Source: Ligula intestinalis | Lineage: Eukaryota > Platyhelminthes > Cestoda > Diphyllobothriidea > Diphyllobothriidae | DNA length: 64,000 bases | Assembly (NCBI GenBank): GCA_036362985.1 | Contig: JAYGXS010000001.1 | Location: 52,821,473-52,885,472, forward strand | Reading direction: 5' to 3' | Position numbers and translations under genes: made by a program | In this document: positions 21,401-31,100 of the stretch, piece by piece | Position numbering within the stretch: the stretch's first letter is position 1 | Layout: every line of letters starts with the position of its first letter | Notes under the pieces: generated by a model | What the model saw: only the letters and a program-made list of their open reading frames with translations | What the model was told of the DNA's origin: nothing | The model's database searches: none

Positions 21401-24278
21401 GCACTGATTGCACAGATAATTTTGACTGTTTTCTGTCAGTGCAAATGTTAATTTATTATTTTTCGAGTATGCAAACACAAATTTACGACTTCAGTTGACA
21501 GTTTGCAGCACTTTCATAGATTCTTTTTTTACGCACAAATATGTACGATCAAGCACGTTATTCCCCTTTTGAGGTGAATCCACATACAGTGGAGTCTGGT
21601 TAATGTGGACACGGTTAATGTGGACAACCGCTTAATGTGGACAGTTGGCCAGGAACGGAATTTCTCCATAGTAAAACCCTCCGGTTAATCTGGACATCCA
21701 CCGCTTAATGTGGACAGCACCAAGCTATCAACCGGTCGGTCGACCCACAGCTTTTGTCAAAAATCCAGTCCAAATCGCCCGCGGCGGGGAATTCCCGCGT
21801 CCTGTTCGCCACAGTTGGGAGGTGCAGTTGTCGAAGGAGGCCGCCAATACGTCATCTAGGCTATTCCCACTCCCCCTGCCCTGCCCCCGTATCCTCACCC
21901 TTGTCTCCCTTATCTGCTTTCCCACAGATTTTGTCAAAAATCCAGTCCAAATCGCCCGCGGCGGGGAGTTCCCGCGTCCTGCTCTGGAAGTTTTGCTTCA
22001 GATGAACAGTACACAAAGCTTTTCTGTTGGTTTGCCTGTGGTTGTTTACGTGTGGAGGCTGATCACGAGAAAGTGAAGTGCTTTTGACTGTCGTTCTTCG
22101 GCTTCTGCAATCTTTCTTTCCCTTCTTTCCCAGATGGGGAAGCGAAAGGATCGAACACCAACAGAGAAACTGGATGTTTTGGACAAGTTCCATGACCTTA
22201 AGAAGCAGTCACCCCGAATTGGTCTTCGAGAGGCAGCCGACCAGCTTGGAGTTTCCAAGTCGATGTTGGGAAAATTGGTGAAAAAAGAGGAGGAACTTCG
22301 TCGTGAGGCTTCAGAAGATGAACAAGGCCCTGCACAGAAACGCAATAGATGTGGAAAGGACAAGGATATCGAGGCAGCACTTTTGCAGTTTTATCATTGG
22401 GCCCACGATCGTAACATCCGCTGCTTATGGAGAAGGCTGCGAAAATCGCAGAAGTAGCGGGAGTCAACTTCACTCCCACCGTAGGGTGAGGCAGCAGAAG
22501 CCGACACCTCCAGAGCTGATGATTTCCTCAAGAAAGATTGGCCTGACCTGTTGAAGCAGTTTCAACCCAAGGATGTCTTCAACACTGACGAGACAGCAAT
22601 TTATTTTCGGGCACTTCCAGATTCAACGTACCTGACCCAAAAGTCAAAGAAGTCGGCAAAGGGATTCAAAACGGCGAAGGACAGAATCACCACTCTGGTT
22701 ACGTGCAGTCTGGAAGGAGAAAAACTGCCGCTTCTTGTGATCGGGAAATCAAAGCAGCCAAGGTGCTTAAAAGAAAAGAACATTCCATCGGTAGCGCATT
22801 ACGCATTCGGGAAGAACGCATGGATGACGTCTGGGCTGTGGGAAAATTTCTTACGAGAATTTGACCTCGAAATGGGGCGCCAGAAGCGCAAGATCCTTCT
22901 CTTGGCAGATAACTGCAGTGCCCACACTCGAGTCGAAGGACTGAGGAACATCACACTTCGATTTTTGCCACCCAACACAACTTCAGTTCTGCAACCCTGT
23001 GATCAGGGCATCATTCGATCTCTTAAAACCTTTCAAAACGCGATCCGGCGAGAGATTTTGCAGATCCTCCAAGACCTAGTGGAAGACGATGAGACTGGCA
23101 TGCGTTTGGCTCACAACGTTGTGAAGAAGATTGACGTTCTTCAGGCCATGGAGATGTTGAGCACTTCCTGGAAAAAGGTGAAGTCGGAGACAATCGTAAA
23201 TTGCTGGAGGAAAGGGGGCTTCGTCACCACTGAAGAGGGAGTTGCAGAGAATGAAGTCGTGATTCCGATCCCAGAAGACGTGACAGAGGACAGGATCGAG
23301 AGTTTTCTAGAGTGGGTTTCAATCGACGACGATGCCGAAGTCGCCGAGGAGGCAACACTGGAGGAGGTGACAAGCGAACTCGCCGAAGCAGTTGCAGATG
23401 CCAAGAAGGTACCAGACGAGCAGGAAGAAGAGTCTGAAGAGGAAGACGAAGAAGTTGAGCCCCCAGTCTCATCAAAAGAAATGAGGGCGGCATTGGCCGT
23501 ACTCGACAACAAGGTTTTGATGTGGAGAATTTTGACACTGTGATAAAGAACTTTAGGGGAGCTTTAAGAGAAAAGTTTCCACCAAAGCAATCAAAACTGA
23601 GCATGTTCTTTCAATAAAACTTCATTCAGATGCAAAATTCTGTTTTTTATACGTAGAAACGACTGGTTTGGGGTCAGTTCGCTTAGTGTGGACAACCGGT
23701 TAATATGGACAGTTAGCCTGGAACGGAGGTGTTCACATTAACCGGACTCCACTGTACTTCCGTTTTCAATCTAATCTATTCCGGTAACTTAAACTGATGT
23801 CTCCAGTCTTTTGTTAGTCCAAACACCCAAAATTCCCCTCTATATACTTGTAATTTTTCCATGTCTGGGTACTTCCATTTTAAGTATAAGCCTTTTTGCT
23901 GAACATATTAGCTTCTGGTTTCAGGAATGTCACTTTTTAAAATCATTCATTATCTTCCCCGCCTAGGCCGGCTTGCCGATCATTCCAGAAAACTGTCCGG
24001 CCTGCTTCCAAATGCCCAAAGAGCGGATGCGTATAAAAAGAGTACTTACGGAATACGAGTCAATTTTCCCCTACCTCTATTGCAGCCTCCAGGCTGCCAT
24101 GATGCCCCTCCTCTCTCGCAACGCTGCCCTCGGACTATCTGGTTTTGAGGATGCTCGACTAGCTATTCAGAATGATCGGGCTGCAACGCCAGAAGAAGAT
24201 GGTGACGATACTGACTGCCCGCGGCGCACTTCATGTGCTGCCGGGCAGTGTAAAGACTCCAGCAGCATCGACCACTAA
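406..24278 (+). CDS. Cysteine desulfurase-like / TtcA-like tRNA thiolase fusion gene, 16 coding exons
   Basis: Coding exons: 406-658, 1414-1679, 1719-1850, 3917-4110, 4298-4484, 6951-7078, 7774-8124, 9697-9756, 9941-10208, 12158-12326, 12414-13012, 15930-16176, 16784-16937, 18644-18706, 20725-20797, 23967-24278. All introns are GT-AG and all phases match; the total is 3456 nt, giving 1151 residues. The ATG at 406 follows an in-frame TAA at 391-393. Residues about 85-620 are a class V aminotransferase of cysteine desulfurase type; about 620-840 is a hydrophilic linker; about 845-1151 is a TtcA-like PP-loop ATPase. By family knowledge the first half would turn L-cysteine into alanine plus an enzyme persulfide, and the second would activate tRNA C32 with ATP and add sulfur. 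Using its own sulfur source is inference. No mitochondrial targeting peptide is obvious. The start of exon 4 is the least certain junction (a second AG lies at 3935-3936). Confidence 0.88.
1680..1718 (+). other. 39-nt micro-intron of the fusion gene
   Basis: The reading frame of exon 2 runs into GTAATT at 1680 and resumes after CAAGTAG at 1718. Removing these 39 nt joins HLTKPP to IVIVGPFEHHSN, the contiguous sequence expected in class V aminotransferases. The intron is a multiple of three, but its last codon is TAG, the acceptor itself, so retention would stop translation. Introns of 30-40 nt are common in flatworms. Confidence 0.8.
2880..3265 (+). repeat. Two tRNA-derived SINE fragments in intron 3
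   Basis: At 3141-3262 an A-box-like stretch (CTCAGAGGGTTAGAGCGTTGG) is followed by a decayed B box (AAAATCCTACC) and then the tail GCCGCGGTTTTCACAGTGGG. At 2880-2965 a second copy keeps the B box (GGGTTTGAAATCCC) and the tail (TGCGTTTTTCACAATTGAG). The order A box, B box, tRNA-unrelated tail is that of a tRNA-derived SINE. The anticodon arms are not foldable, so these are not tRNA genes. Confidence 0.5.
5023..5416. mobile_element. Mariner-type MITE in intron 5
   Basis: The left end CAGGGTGTCCCAAAAATGTATGCAC is matched at the right end by the complement of TGTATACGTTTTTTTGGGACACCCGG. Both ends are flanked by TA (5021-5022 and 5417-5418), the target duplication of Tc1/mariner elements. The 394-bp body has a short open stretch (5077-5349) with no intact transposase. 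It is non-autonomous and old, with a few mismatches in the terminal repeats. Confidence 0.8.
5773..5852 (-). repeat. Decayed tRNA-derived unit (arginine-like)
   Basis: Read on the minus strand it starts GAGCCCGTGGGGCAATGGGT, continues with AGAGCG (A box), GACTTCTAACT at the anticodon position, and GGGTTGGAACC (B box). The B box is mutated and the acceptor ends do not pair, so it is a tRNA pseudogene or SINE head. It sits in intron 5. Confidence 0.45.
6440..6700 (+). repeat. Dispersed repeat, copy A (unclassified)
   Basis: The segment with CTCCCCAGCATTCCCTAT, then CTTTCTGGCCGACACTCC and AGCTTTTTAATTTCCTCTGA has a relative at 11090-11185 in the same orientation (CTCCCCTAGCATTCCCTATT, then TTTCTGGTTGATACTCCGG). 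Part of its end also recurs near 6290-6320. No coding frame or terminal repeats are seen. Both copies lie in introns of the fusion gene. Confidence 0.45.
8740..9240 (+). pseudogene. RTE-type LINE reverse transcriptase remnant in intron 7
   Basis: Bases 8925-9215 align by eye with the RTE-type reverse transcriptase at 62820-63100: the blocks ATCTCCGGTCTGGCGTGTGA, CTCTCGCCCATTTTGTTTAA and the region of the DYADD motif (here GATTACGCCCACGATATCGC) are all recognisable. Frameshifts and substitutions have destroyed the frame (DYADD has become DYAHD). The upstream part, 8740-8900, has a second relative at 18955-19130. Confidence 0.7.
11060..11190 (+). repeat. Dispersed repeat, copy B (unclassified)
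   Basis: This relative of the unit at 6440-6700 aligns through GCATTCCCTAT, the TTTCTGG block and the ACTCCGGTTCTGAAATTTTA block. It lies in intron 9, which spans 10209-12157. The rest of that intron is non-coding sequence with a 16-G run at 10461-10476 and no other feature I can name. Confidence 0.4.
12327..12413 (+). other. 87-nt intron that is in frame and free of stops
   Basis: GTACGT at 12327 and TTGCAG at 12413 are a good donor and acceptor, and removing them leaves the phase unchanged (G|GC makes Gly). The 87 nt are 29 codons without a stop, so the open frame runs straight through from exon 10 to exon 11. The intervening peptide is hydrophobic (FLCWLRFLSKLISLF), unlike the polar linker around it. 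This favours a real intron, though retention would give a longer in-frame protein. Confidence 0.6.
13363..13580 (+). mobile_element. Pogo/Tigger-like terminal fragment in intron 11
   Basis: After a TA dinucleotide the sequence reads CAGTGGAACCTCGGTTAACG, continuing AGTTTAATCCGTTCCG, with further AACTCGTTAAC and AGCTCGTC subterminal motifs to about 13570. This wording is typical of pogo/Tigger terminal repeats and resembles in style the complete element at 21587-23754, whose end is CAGTGGAGTCTGGTTAATGT. I could not place a matching right end, so the fragment limits are approximate. Confidence 0.5.
14560..15500 (+). pseudogene. 5'-truncated CR1/jockey-like LINE, 3' part, in intron 11
   Basis: Translation from about 14560 gives VYSLNGTPLQQVESQKDLGV, then WITSSLKTT, FIRPHLEFALQTWRPWTVKD and, after frameshifts, LREHSLKLRLDKARIDGRKL, the C-terminal half of a CR1/jockey reverse transcriptase. 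The same words occur in the LINE at 49233-52600. The element ends in the family 3' tail (GGCGTTCGCCTATCTTTCCC, then TCAGTAAACTGATACTGATA at 15476-15496). It is inserted in sense orientation in the host intron. Confidence 0.75.
18940..19135 (+). repeat. RTE-related repeat fragment in intron 14
   Basis: The stretch with GACAGTAAACTCGTGGAGTG, GACGACAAGCAACGTGCCC, GCGGACTGTCTCATTCGAGA and GGTCTACCTCGCTGGTGCGG aligns with 8745-8905 (CAGAAATAAGCTCGTGGAAC, GGACGACGGAAGACGTGCC and so on). Both are old copies of one family that continues into an RTE reverse transcriptase at the first site. No open frame survives. Confidence 0.5.
20326..20570. repeat. Inverted-repeat element with a tRNA-like centre in intron 14
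   Basis: The left arm 20326-20418 (with ACCGGAATGGTCATTTCTAG, GCTTATTAG, CACACGCAATCCCAGGTGTG, GATCACCCGAGATTCG) is complementary to the right arm 20468-20570 (CGAATTTCGGATTATCCACA, CCCGGGATTGGGTATGAATG, GCTAATAAGCCAGCAATGGC, CATTCCGGT). The roughly 50-nt loop, read on the minus strand, has AAGATGGCAGAGTGTTGCAC followed by GGTCGCGGTTTCGAATCTCG, that is, tRNA-like A and B boxes. Two SINE copies head to head, or a foldback element, would explain it. Confidence 0.65.
21587..23754 (+). mobile_element. Tigger/pogo-type DNA transposon in intron 15, almost complete
   Basis: The ends CAGTGGAGTCTGGTTAATGT (GGAC) and the complement of GTTCACATTAACCGGACTCC (ACTG) form about 24-bp inverted repeats with two mismatches, flanked by TA at 21585-21586 and 23755-23756. 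Repeats of the type GGTTAATGTGGACA lie just inside both ends. Near the left end a block of about 58 bp (CCCACAG, TTTTGTCAAAAATCCAGTCC, AAATCGCCCGCGGCGGGGA) occurs twice, 177 bp apart. The element sits in the host intron in sense orientation and brings its own AATAAA near 23615. Confidence 0.9.
22134..23618 (+). pseudogene. Tigger/pogo transposase, broken by a small deletion and frameshifts
   Basis: The ATG at 22134 follows TTCTTTCCCAG, an acceptor-like stretch, so the element may have its own 5' intron. The N-terminal helix-turn-helix (IGLREAADQLGVSKSMLGKL) is the pogo/CENP-B DNA-binding type. The frame breaks near 22440-22500, where the linking segment after GVNFTPTVG is missing. From 22551 it runs 330 codons with the catalytic acids in NTDETAIY, LLADNCSAH and LQPCDQGIIRSLK. 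An acidic tail (EEESEEEDEEVE) follows, and a last frameshift cuts off the conserved end that is readable in another frame to about 23618. The transposase would have been a cut-and-paste enzyme; this copy cannot make it intact. Confidence 0.85.
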
Positions 24279-24477
24279 GGCCCCTGTCTTCAGAAGATAG
24301 CTTAGATGCGGTGAAGGGAAGGCGGGGGTTTTCCATTCGCATTAGATGCACAGGACCGGCATGAATTCACGTGCGCCAGATTTTTCAGTTCGGTCTCGTC
24401 CACTATATTCCGATGAAGTGATACCTCGTTAGAGTTCCTTCAGTGGCTCAGTCAGGCTAGTTTATTGTATTCTTTTA

Positions 24478-24483
24478 AATAAA
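24478..24483 (+). terminator. Poly(A) signal of the fusion gene
   Basis: A perfect AATAAA lies 200 nt downstream of the TAA stop at 24276-24278, followed within about 30 nt by a T-rich and GT-rich stretch. This is the normal arrangement of an animal 3' end. No other gene end is nearby. Confidence 0.6.
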
Positions 24484-24599
24484 CACCCTTTTTAGTTCTT
24501 TTGTGCAGCACTTTTTGGCGAATGTTAGTGCAACAGGGGGTGTGACATCGGTTGTTTTCCAGGTAGACGATGCCATCACTGGGACAAGAAGCTTATTTG

Positions 24600-25165
24600 C
24601 CTGAAGTTTGGGATTCTGACTTTAACCCTCAATCAGGGATAACCACAGAATGGAGTGGGTTCGTAATTGACGCGATGATAATTTGGTGGTCCGCTTCCGA
24701 GTCATTAATTGCCTCGATGTAATCATCTGTGTTCGATATTGGCTTGATAATTACGCGACAATTAGGTTCGCTGTCATCGTCATTGTTGCTGGGCCGCGCA
24801 TTTCCCATGCGACTGATTCTCCTGCCCAGACACAGTCCCAGCACGGAATATGGGAACGGTAAGTCATTGCGCTTGTTACTTGACTGCAGGTCTGAGAACC
24901 ATTTTTCTGGCAGCTAGCGGCTGACGCTGTTGTCACCATTTATGAGGATTTCAGCCTAGTTAAATTTGAATATATGGCTGGGTCCAGTCGAATGAGCTGT
25001 AACCTGAAGGTTAGCGTCTTTCCTCTTTACTGCTGCTGCGTGCTCGGTAAATCACGCCCGGAGTAAGCTCCCGGTTTCTCCGACATAGTTGCTTTGCCCA
25101 CAACTGAACCAGATCCGGTAAACGACTCCAGCCGTTTCCTGTTGTGGTAATGGGTCTTTTTGGTT
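24600..25165 (-). pseudogene. Penelope-like element, GIY-YIG 3' end remnant
   Basis: On the minus strand 25165-25040 reads VVYRIWFSCGQSNYVGETGS, the GIY-YIG endonuclease core (Y-x-x-F-C, NYVGETG), followed by EHAAAVKRKDANLQVTAHST. A region with NDLPFPYSVLG continues to about 24640. Stops and frameshifts are present. PLEs are retroelements that join a telomerase-like reverse transcriptase to such a nuclease; only the nuclease end is left here, lying tail to tail with the host gene. Confidence 0.6.
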
Positions 25166-25169
25166 GATT

Positions 25170-28100
25170 TTCTACTTCAGTGTGTTACGCTGCCTGTGGT
25201 GCAGCACGACTTTGGGCGCAGCTAGGTTGACGGAACGGTAGAGAATCGGTGGTAGGCGGGCTCTGCAGGCAAGAGCCCAGTTGGACATGCTAAGGGGCTG
25301 CCAGCATCAGCGCAAACGCCGCTTACACCGCCTTTCGCCCAACCCTGACGCCACTTAGGACCGAAGACTTACGTCGGGCGATGAAGTCGCCAGTTTGCTT
25401 ATGCCCATCTTTAAATGCTGTGAAGTGTAGCACCACAATATCCCCCTATAGTAGACGGTCATTATCTCAGACGCCGGTAAAATAAGCTGTATAACACAGA
25501 AATAGGAAAATCCCCTAATACCGGTGGCCTTGCGTTAAACTCCAGGATGGGTACCTATTCCTGTGTCCCCACAGCAACCCTTATCTTCTTGGAATTTGGC
25601 ACAAAGCCACCTATATTATAGGATGGTGGTTTTATATTTGTGTCATGTTAGGAAGGTTCCGGGGATCTCAAATGCCACCCAATCTCGTTAAGCGTACTTG
25701 GGTCAAAATAAGGTTTCAGTCGAGGGGGACTGCTCATTATCATGAAAAGTGTTTCAGGGCTTTTTGCACACCACGTTTGACACTGTCGCTAAAAGTAGTT
25801 CTCTAGTTAGTATAGGTCCTTAAATGGTTATTACACAATCCTTGGATACCCTAGGTTACTAATGTTTTTCGTAGAGTGAACGGTGTATCCACATCAGAAG
25901 TATTAGCCTGTCAATTGTGCCTTAGTAGCTTAGAGAACTGTGGGGCTTTCTTTGGAAGAAAAATGTATAAGATGCAGTTTGCCATGCCTTAACACAGAGA
26001 AATCTTCACGTATGACCGAATAAATATTCATTTAGTGGTCGGAATCCAGCTGGGTATAAAATACTTTGTGGTTGTTGCAGACTGATGAGTATTGGCACAT
26101 CGCTTAATTGAATGGAGTAGCTCTGATAAAATAAAGGAGGCACGTAGGTAAGTCTGCCTAAGTTGTTCTGCTTTTTCGGGGCGAGGAGGGGAGGGCACCT
26201 TTCAACTAAGATGTCAGCCCTGTCCGTCAATACGGAGTTCCTGAGTGTTTAGTACTCTCGCCCCTCCTCTTGCTAACGGAGCTGGTGTGCGTGCGCCCTT
26301 GGTTGCTATCGCTTTGACCCTATACAGGTTTCCGTCCAGCAAGTCGATCCTACTTTTCAGTCACAGCGCGACACCGTTGTTGTTTGCATGACTAACTCTA
26401 AGAAATAATCCCGATAAACGTGACCTTGGATATGCGGGTTACTAACAGCGACTCGCTGTTATGCAAAATGGCTAAGGAACCACGCATTCCACGCGGGATG
26501 GCGTGCCAAAGCATAGCAGATAACGCACCTCTTAAACCCAGGACGATCTATTAGGAGTTCTACTACTTAGTCTAAACCTTTGAAAGGCAGGTTATGGTTC
26601 AGGTTATGTCGTGTTTTGGTGCGTAGCTCTGCTGGGTGTCAGCGTCAGCCTTGTTCACTTCACACTGCACTTTCGTACCAGTGCTCAGCAAAGCTATTAA
26701 TTTACAGATACCCATAGTGTCACCTGTCGGCACAGAGCTCTATTCTTGAGCACATGTATATCGGTACCCAGCAAGGCCACACGACTGCAGATACTCTTAA
26801 TACCATGCGTCGGCGCGTTTGCAGGCTTGGGTCACGGTGACACCTCTACAGGTGACCACTGTAGATATGCGGTTACCGATATTCGTAATACCAAACAATA
26901 ACCGCAGACATAAATGGACTATGGTTAACATGCATATAGACTTCGTTCCGGTGAAGAAAAAGCTGATTGTATGAGTGCGTCTAGGCACCGTAAGAATCGT
27001 CAGTAATAGCGGAAAGCCCGTAGTGGACCAACTCCGCGCAGACCCTCGTGATGGAAAGCCCCGACCTACTTATTGGACGGCTGCTGACTACGCAGGAATC
27101 CCCACAGCAGCCTGACGTCAACCTGTCCGCTCATGGGCTCTCAAAGCCTACTTACAAGGACCTCAACGCGGTGACTCTCCTCAGGCCGGCACTCCGGACC
27201 AAACCGCTCTAGCGGATGGACATGCGGTCTGGCAGTCCACTTATTCCTGCCTATTCTCCATTTCTTCTGTACAGAATAAACTGTTCCTTCCACACGGGCC
27301 TCCCATGACTTCTCTTCTAAGGAACCAGACCTGAAGATCGCAGTTGCCCGGGCTTAACTTACCTTTCTTCGATAAGCTCGCTGATAATGCCCACCCACAT
27401 AGTCATTTCTGGGATAAGATTTCGAACTACCGTGACTGCATTCTTGACGAAAACCTATTAATCGCTCCAGTTCCCGAGCATTGTCACGCAAATCACTGTT
27501 ACCGGACATGCAGCGTTTTTAAAATAACATCCTGTGCGGTCTTATTGGCAACTTCTTGTACCATGTGGGCTCCTACTGGATAGTTACTCATAAAACAAGC
27601 ATATGAGGTAGATGTGATTTCCCACCTTCCTACTTAATTTCAAACCCATACCCCCTCTCTGGCACAGGCTCCACCCTTAAATTGCATTTAACTATCCTTC
27701 CTGCATTACAGATGGCCTTCGGCCAGACTATGAGGGGGAGATGGGGGTGCACAGTCATTTCTGGCCATCTACATAAATAAGAAACGTGAAGAAAAATGAA
27801 TGAACTTACAAATATGAAGATTTTGGGTCAAGGGATTTGCAGGATATCAAAGGAATACGACTCAACGATACCTGGCTTCAGCAGGTCAGTTCGGTCCTAA
27901 TCGAATGCCTTCGTAAAAGAGAAAATTCAATTATACGCTTGAGAAGTCCGGATGTTTCTACCCCTCTTTCAAAATTACAGTACTCCTCAGTGTTACGCCT
28001 CTGAGTGAATGATAAAAGTCAAAAGCATGAAGCACAGACCTCTAGATCGGTACTCAATAGCAAGACTTGGTTCCCTAACTTGATCTGTGAACGTCTCTCT

Positions 28101-31100
28101 ACCGGAGCCATTCTGTTTTGGATCCTTGAGCTACAGACTGCAATTACGTGTGCAGATTTCTGAATGAAACATAAAGGAATGTGCATTCTGGGTTAAAAAA
28201 TAGGAAAACTAAAAACTATTAAAGAAATATGCGACAGATGACGTGCAATTTTCTTGATAGTGATTTACAGAAACTAGTGTGAAACATATTTTCCCAGGAA
28301 GAAATTTGAAGCAAGCAAATATGGCAGAATTTATTCGATCAAATAAATTTCGTGATGGCTCGTCAGCTGCGGCCCGTCTTTGCATGAATGAATAACAAGT
28401 GGGTTATAGCACAATTTGAATATCAACAAAATCGATAAAAGCAAGGTCAAATTTACGCGTAAGTGAACATTCATATTGTCAACTTAACTCGGGAAAGGGC
28501 GGAAATTCGGGGGGGGGGGGAACCAGTCTTGTGGAAAGTGTGGCTGAAATATCCGCCGTGGAAGATTAAAGAACCTAGTACTTAGTTAATTAGATCGCGA
28601 TGTGTCCTTCTAAGAATATGGATGTTTTTTCTTGAAACCGTGAGCTGGCCTCACTGGACTAAATATAAATAATTGAGGGAAATAGAAAAGCCAAGCGATG
28701 CCTAGTATTCAATCTCGATGTACGTATGGGGTGTAGAAACGTGTCATCACCTTTTTTCAGTCACATTTATCTGCACCCTCACTAGGTAGGGAAAATATAT
28801 ATTTTGGCCCAAACTATTGAGATGAGTGCTTTTCTACGGATATTTTCGCGTCAGCCCACACTTGTTGACAGGCTGGGTCGCTTGAGCTTATGGTAACTGC
28901 ATTCTGTTTGACTTTACACTCCCCATAGTTAGTCTGTCCTATTCAAGATACGCTTAGGAAATATTATTTGCAAATACTTTCTTGAAGGCTGTGCCACAAT
29001 AATCGATGAAAGTTAACATTCAGCCTATTCTTTTTCTGTTTGTGTGAAACATTATTGTTGTGTGCCCCTCACCGGCTTATCAACTAACCAAGGATAGAAC
29101 TAAATGAATTTACTCATCTGGCGCACACGAGATGCCCATCTACAAAGCGCGGAAAAACGAGACGACAGTGCCCACGAGCCTAGACCTCTGTTGACACGAC
29201 TGATCCAATGTTCATATACCAGAGCCATCGAAAAGTCAAATGCTAAACCGGGAAGGCAACCGTGGTCATTGGCTGTTGTAAATTTGACAGTGCAATAAAT
29301 CATAAATGGCTAAGGAGTATTAGCACCGTTACCTAACTGAGAGGGCAAGCAACCATATATTGTGTACCCTCGATCAACGGCTTCGACTGGCTTTGGGTGG
29401 CTGTCAATAGAATTAAATATGCGAGTTCCAGGAAGCTGTTTAGAAGGAGAAGAAGATGCGACCAGTGGAACAAGATTTCTATTTTCCTGACATTTCGGAT
29501 TCCGTCGGGAATCCTTAATCATAGGTAATAGTAAGTTAGTCTGAGTCATGCGCAGTCCAAGTGGCTGTGCTCTGGGGTGTGATGACTGGTCTGGGGCATT
29601 ATTTTATGAATTTTATGCAAAACGCAAAACTATGTTTCACTTACAAACACTCATCCTTCGGTGTCACATTTTCACTTCTCTCGCATATAGGTCACCATGT
29701 ACTTTATCCATCAGGCTTTGTATTGTTGTCTAGGTTAATAATTTGGAATGAGCGATCAATATTCGCCATGTACGTGGCTTAATTAGGACATTTGATGCTT
29801 GCTTCAGTTCTACCAGAACATTGACGACTCCCTCCCTTTACCTTCCTTCACCTGGGCATTTTCCACCAATTTGACGAGCGCTGTAGCGCAGACGACGAAA
29901 ACCACGAAATACGCAGGTATTTGGCAGGTCTTTCTTTTCTGCGGATACCCTTGTAGTTCCCGTCACTTTTTACATTCTGGATACAAAATCACCGGAAGGA
30001 GAGGGGATTGAGAGTCCGAAGCTAGGTGGGAATCCGTGAATGAATTGTGGCAAATAAGAAACGTTGTAATGGGCGCCTACTGTAAAATCGCACTACTCGC
30101 GCGTACATGCGTGCGCAGTCTGGTTTTCGGCCAATCACGGCTATCGAAACTGGCTAATCAACATCTAGATCGGCTCAGGCATGTTCTCACTCAGAACATC
30201 TATTTCAGTGGGGAGACCGGCTGTCGCAGCACCGGACGTACGTCCTCTAGCCATTAGCTCATTCCAGCCTTGCTTCTAATCGTTGTCTACAAACTATAAT
30301 ATCCTCCCAATAGGCGTCCCATATTTGCTTGCTTCCAACTTAAGACTGGACCTGACATTCATAATGCCTAGGGTAACTCTATGCCTTTTGCTGACGCGAC
30401 ACCAACTCTGAGATCAGAGCTCGTATGCTACGGGCAATAAATTCCGACGTTGGATGTGGATAAATGTTACGTTATCGAGATGCAATGTTTCGATAACGCG
30501 AAGTTTCACAATTGAAAACGCAATTAAAAGAACGGCGTAAACTGCAGCGACAGAGCGTACAAAACTCGGCAAGCGGTGTCGCTGTTTTCAACAGACCGTT
30601 ACTAGTCATTTTAGCTTTTTACCCCTACTTCAAAATATGTGCACGGGCATGGCATTTTCCGCCTGCATCCCACCAGCGCATCTCGCCACCGCTGGGTCAA
30701 GTCAAACGCGATCAATGCAAAGGATTGGCGAGGGCCCTGGGCGAACAGATAGCAGCATGCACGTAACTAGCCACGCTAGCGAATTCCAGCAAACAGACAT
30801 ATCTTCGGCGCACACGACGATATTCATAAGCACGAAGAATTGGCCATCACCCACAAATAGGACAAAAGTATTTCAAACAGAGCTTCGGAAAACAGAGCTG
30901 CGGAAAACGGAAGGCAAGTCAATTGATTACGGGACCGATTTCCTACATGTTTAGAAGATTGCTCGACATTAGTTAGGCAAGCGGGGACCGTCAAGCAGCA
31001 GTTAGAGACCTTTAACAGGAAGAAGGCAATAGATTATGCGATCTGACGCCAAGAGCAGGCCAAGATAAGCTGAATCCAATAACTTGGATGTGACGAAATC

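Larger units (their letters stand above)
12414..24278 (+). other. Linker and TtcA-like tRNA 2-thiolation module, exons 11-16
   Basis: Exon 11 encodes a Ser/Thr/Pro-rich linker, an acidic stretch and a basic helix (LWKRPIKQLYKPFLT) that runs across the splice into AIKKFNMIQPNDKILVCVSG, the expected N-terminal helix and first strand of TtcA. The PP-loop SGGKDS is at 888-893. Exon 13 has the central pair CSFC (968/971) in the setting CSFCSRMKRGRIY, then ALGQHLDDLAES. Exons 14-15 give LLMSCFHNG and RVIRPLVFVREK. Exon 16 gives GLPIIPENCPACF, which supplies the third cluster cysteine (1058). These match the layout of E. coli TtcA (311 residues; this part is about 307). The last 40 residues are acidic and less conserved. 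The target, s2C32 in tRNA, is inferred from the family. The central CxxC and the PENCPAC loop favour TtcA over generic PP-loop proteins. Confidence 0.85.

Noticed and set aside
23141..23604. Long serine- or leucine/arginine-rich frames on the minus strand.
   Set aside because: They are the antisense of the acidic Glu-rich tail of the Tigger transposase; no independent signals.
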